A stretch of DNA of 8,109 bases from Alphaproteobacteria bacterium (GTDB taxonomy: Bacteria; Pseudomonadota; Alphaproteobacteria; UBA8366). The notes beneath the pieces are model-generated. The model was not told the origin of the DNA, searched no databases, and was given only the letters and a program-made list of their open reading frames with translations. Positions 6,520 through 8,109 of the stretch are shown here, in pieces. The DNA lies in NCBI GenBank assembly GCA_030743445.1, contig JASLSL010000271.1, forward strand, positions 1 to 8,109, given 5' to 3'. The translations under genes and the position numbers were made by a program. Each line of letters begins with the position of its first letter. The first letter of the stretch is position 1.

Positions 6520-6551
6520 ATAATACTCTCACAGAGCATTAGTTATGTCAA
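6520..6551 (-). promoter_or_regulatory. Candidate nadA promoter overlapping the distal operator
   Basis: Reading the minus strand, a perfect -35 hexamer TTGACA (6546-6551) is followed after 20 bases by TATTAT (6520-6525). The 17-base position holds only GAGTAT, so either the spacer is long or the -10 is weak. The distal dyad (6521-6541) lies between and across these elements, which is a classic arrangement for repression. No transcription start can be fixed by eye. Confidence 0.5.
6521..6541. promoter_or_regulatory. Probable NadQ operator, distal copy
   Basis: TAATACTC (6521-6528), spacer TCACA and GAGCATTA (6534-6541) pair at seven of eight positions. The single mismatch is in the right arm (C for T). 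Half-sites and spacer match the proximal dyad. Centres are 27 bp apart, so the two sites lie on partly different DNA faces, yet are close enough for contact between bound dimers. Confidence 0.65.
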
Positions 6552-6603
6552 TCGGAGATGTCCGAAACGATTGCGCCAATGCGACGCGTTCGCAGATCGG
6601 GTT

Positions 6604-7662
6604 CTAATCCGGCTGCTTCGGCGCCGGCATGCCGATGCCGGGGGCGGGGCGTTCGAGCAGCACGTCGCGGCGGAAGCGGTAAAGCTTCGCCGGGCGTCCG
6701 CGGCCTCCGCTCTCGCGTCCGCCGGTGGCCTCGACCAGCCTGGTGTTGGTGACCAGGCGGCGGAAGTTCTGCTTGTGCAACTCGGCGCCGGCGAGCGCTT
6801 CGATCACCCGTTGCAGGCGGAACAGGGTGAAGTCCTCGGGCAGCAGTTCGAACACTACCGGCCGGTAGTTCAGCTTGCCGCGCAACCGCTCGAGCGCCGT
6901 CGCCAGGATGCGCCGGTGATCGAGCGACATCGGTCGTCCGGTCGCGGCGATCGCGTTGAGCCGTTCGGCATGGGGCAGTCCGCCGATTCGGCCGCCGGTC
7001 CGGCCGCGCGACTTGGCGAGCAGGCGGTCGCGTTCCGCCTCGGCGACGAGGCCGGCCTCGTACAGTAGTTCGTAGCGCTCCAGGAGCCGCACCGGGTCCC
7101 AGGCCGCGCCGTTGTTGGCGAAGGCGATCGAGACGCGCTCGCCGCGTCCGCGCCGGGTTTCCTCGTCGCTGCTCGACTCGGCCCAACGCCACATGAGCGG
7201 CCGGATGACTTCGTCGACCCAGGGTGGCCGTCCGGCGCGCCAGTCCTCCCAGGGCAGGAAATCGTACCAATCGCACCATTCCGACTTGGTGTCCTCCTGC
7301 GGCGCGTCCTCGCGGACCAGCGCAAGATAGCCGATCGAGACGACGCGCGGTCCGCCGGCGAGTTCGCGCGGGTCCCGGTTGCGGTCGGCATAGGTGTAGA
7401 GCTGTTCGACGTGGCCGAGCGCGAGGCCGGTCTGCTCGTCGACCCAGCTGCGGAGGCCGAGCTCGAGCGTTCGGTGGCGGCGCGGCTCGAACGGGCCAAA
7501 GGGGAGGGCATAGGGTGTCTCGGCCCACTTCGCGGTGCGTCCCGCCTGGTCCGGCAGCGCCAGTTTCGGCGGCTCGACGGTCAGGACACGGGGCACCTCC
7601 CCGGTCACCGCGACGATGACTGCGTTCAACCCAATGCTCAGCGCGTCGGCGCGACCCGCCAT
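6604..7662 (-). CDS. nadQ: NadQ-type transcriptional regulator of NAD biosynthesis (Nudix-like plus winged helix)
   Basis: The 352-residue product has the plan of Nudix-related NAD regulators (NrtR, and the alphaproteobacterial NadQ group, COG4111 as I recall it). The N-terminal Nudix-like fold runs from about 10 to 115, with LNAVIVAVTGEVPRVLTV (12-29), HVEQLYTYADR (84-94) and RVVSIGYLALV (106-116). The segment matching the Nudix box, RTLELGLRSWVDEQTGL (64-80), has lost the catalytic REUxEE pattern, so it probably senses a ligand and is not a hydrolase. A variable middle (about 130-260) includes WCDWYDFLPWEDWR. The C-terminal winged helix (about 270-335) has FTLFRLQRVIEALAG, KQNFRRLV and GRPAKLYRF, close to the NrtR DNA-binding domain. 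The ATG at 7662 is 12 bp past the metY stop with only a weak ribosome binding site, suggesting coupled translation. The likely target is nadA, just downstream. Confidence 0.88.
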   Translation of the reverse strand: MAGRADALSIGLNAVIVAVTGEVPRVLTVEPPKLALPDQAGRTAKWAETPYALPFGPFEPRRHRTLELGLRSWVDEQTGLALGHVEQLYTYADRNRDPRELAGGPRVVSIGYLALVREDAPQEDTKSEWCDWYDFLPWEDWRAGRPPWVDEVIRPLMWRWAESSSDEETRRGRGERVSIAFANNGAAWDPVRLLERYELLYEAGLVAEAERDRLLAKSRGRTGGRIGGLPHAERLNAIAATGRPMSLDHRRILATALERLRGKLNYRPVVFELLPEDFTLFRLQRVIEALAGAELHKQNFRRLVTNTRLVEATGGRESGGRGRPAKLYRFRRDVLLERPAPGIGMPAPKQPD

Positions 7663-7674
7663 GTCCGCGGTCGG

Positions 7675-8109
7675 CTACTCTGCCGCCTTCGAGGCCGGGA
7701 TGCGTGCCATCGCCTGCTCCAAGTCGGCGACGATGTCGGCGACGGTCTCGATGCCGACCGAGAGCCGGATCACGTCGGGCCCGGCGCCGGCGGCGATCGC
7801 CTGTTCCTCGGTGAGCTGCCGGTGGGTCGTCGAGGCCGGATGCAGGATCAGCGAACGGGTGTCGCCGATGTTGGCGAGATGGCTCAAGAGCTCGCAGCCC
7901 TCGACCAGGGCGACGCCGGCCTCGAACCCGCCCTTGACCCCGAAGGTCATGACGCCGCCGGCGCCCTTCGGCAGGTACTTTTGCCCGAGCTCGTAATAGG
8001 GGCTCGACTCGAGACCCGCATAGGACACCCAGTCAACCGCCGGGTGTTCCTCGAGATAGGTCGCGACCTCAAGCGCGTTGGCGCTGTGCCGCTCCATCCT
8101 GAGGGCCAA
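7675..8109 (-). CDS. metY: O-acetylhomoserine sulfhydrylase (MetY-type), C-terminal part only
   Basis: The last 144 residues of a PLP-dependent enzyme of the Cys/Met metabolism family are present; the N-terminal part and the PLP lysine lie beyond the window edge. The hallmark is LLSHLANIGDTRSLILHPASTTHRQL with TEEQ after it, then PDVIRLSVGIE, where the Arg binds the substrate carboxylate. HPASTTH is typical of O-acetylhomoserine aminocarboxypropyltransferase (MetY), whereas cystathionine gamma-synthase and MetZ relatives usually have a Met in the SxTH position (from memory). The enzyme makes homocysteine from O-acetylhomoserine and sulfide in methionine synthesis, in the cytoplasm. Full-length members have about 430 residues, so about one third is visible. 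The stop is 12 bp from the nadQ start on the same strand, which implies cotranscription. No true start is in the window. Confidence 0.92.
   Translation of the reverse strand: MALRMERHSANALEVATYLEEHPAVDWVSYAGLESSPYYELGQKYLPKGAGGVMTFGVKGGFEAGVALVEGCELLSHLANIGDTRSLILHPASTTHRQLTEEQAIAAGAGPDVIRLSVGIETVADIVADLEQAMARIPASKAAE

Noticed and set aside
6548..7528. Minus-strand frame of 326 codons overlapping nadQ
   Set aside because: It is an arginine- and proline-rich alternative frame of nadQ with no domain; nadQ itself has recognisable Nudix and winged-helix segments.

Overview
The window reads as a high-GC alphaproteobacterial chromosome segment, most like Rhodospirillales and relatives. The reasons are a NadQ-type NAD regulator beside nadA, a soluble alphaproteobacterial-style chemoreceptor, a sequence matching the CtrA box, and dense G/C-ending codons. 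This placement is inferred from gene content and was not checked by a search. No mobile element, CRISPR array, tRNA or rRNA was recognised.

Layout: (1) Positions 1-1520, minus strand: the first 506 residues of a large Rossmann-fold NAD(P)-binding protein of unknown function. It has no stop inside the window and is easily missed because a long antisense frame covers it. (2) Positions 1693-2895, plus strand: a complete 12-helix MFS transporter, divergent from gene 1. (3) Positions 2896-2987: two hairpins in the convergent gap, one a probable two-way terminator. (4) Positions 2988-4607, minus strand: a soluble methyl-accepting chemotaxis protein with two duplicated PAS domains. (5) Positions 4608-4892: a 285-bp divergent control region with an inverted repeat, a perfect TTAA-N7-TTAAC (CtrA-like) box and two perfect 16-bp palindromes. 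(6) Positions 4893-5423, plus strand: a gamma-class carbonic anhydrase family protein with all three histidine ligands. (7) Positions 5434-6441, minus strand: nadA, quinolinate synthase, ending only 10 bp from the carbonic anhydrase gene. (8) Positions 6442-6603: the nadA control region, with two tandem ATACTC-N5-GAGTAT-type operators and a TTGACA -35 element. (9) Positions 6604-7662, minus strand: nadQ, a Nudix-fold/winged-helix repressor of NAD synthesis. (10) Positions 7675-8109, minus strand: the C-terminal part of an O-acetylhomoserine sulfhydrylase (MetY type), 12 bp upstream of nadQ.

How it works together: the clearest unit is metY-nadQ followed by nadA. NadQ very probably binds the two dyads in front of nadA and sets NAD synthesis according to an NAD-related ligand. 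The dyads overlap the likely nadA promoter, which fits repression. nadB and nadC are not beside nadA. The chemoreceptor and carbonic anhydrase genes share a control region that may answer to the cell-cycle and motility regulator CtrA. The first gene and the transporter form a separate divergent pair with no visible functional link.

Three start codons were chosen from ribosome-binding-site spacing instead of the longest frame: the chemoreceptor (4607), the carbonic anhydrase (4893) and nadA (6441). I found no clearly new multi-gene system. The best leads are the NadQ operator pair, the palindrome-rich control region at 4654-4867, and the unassigned Rossmann protein.
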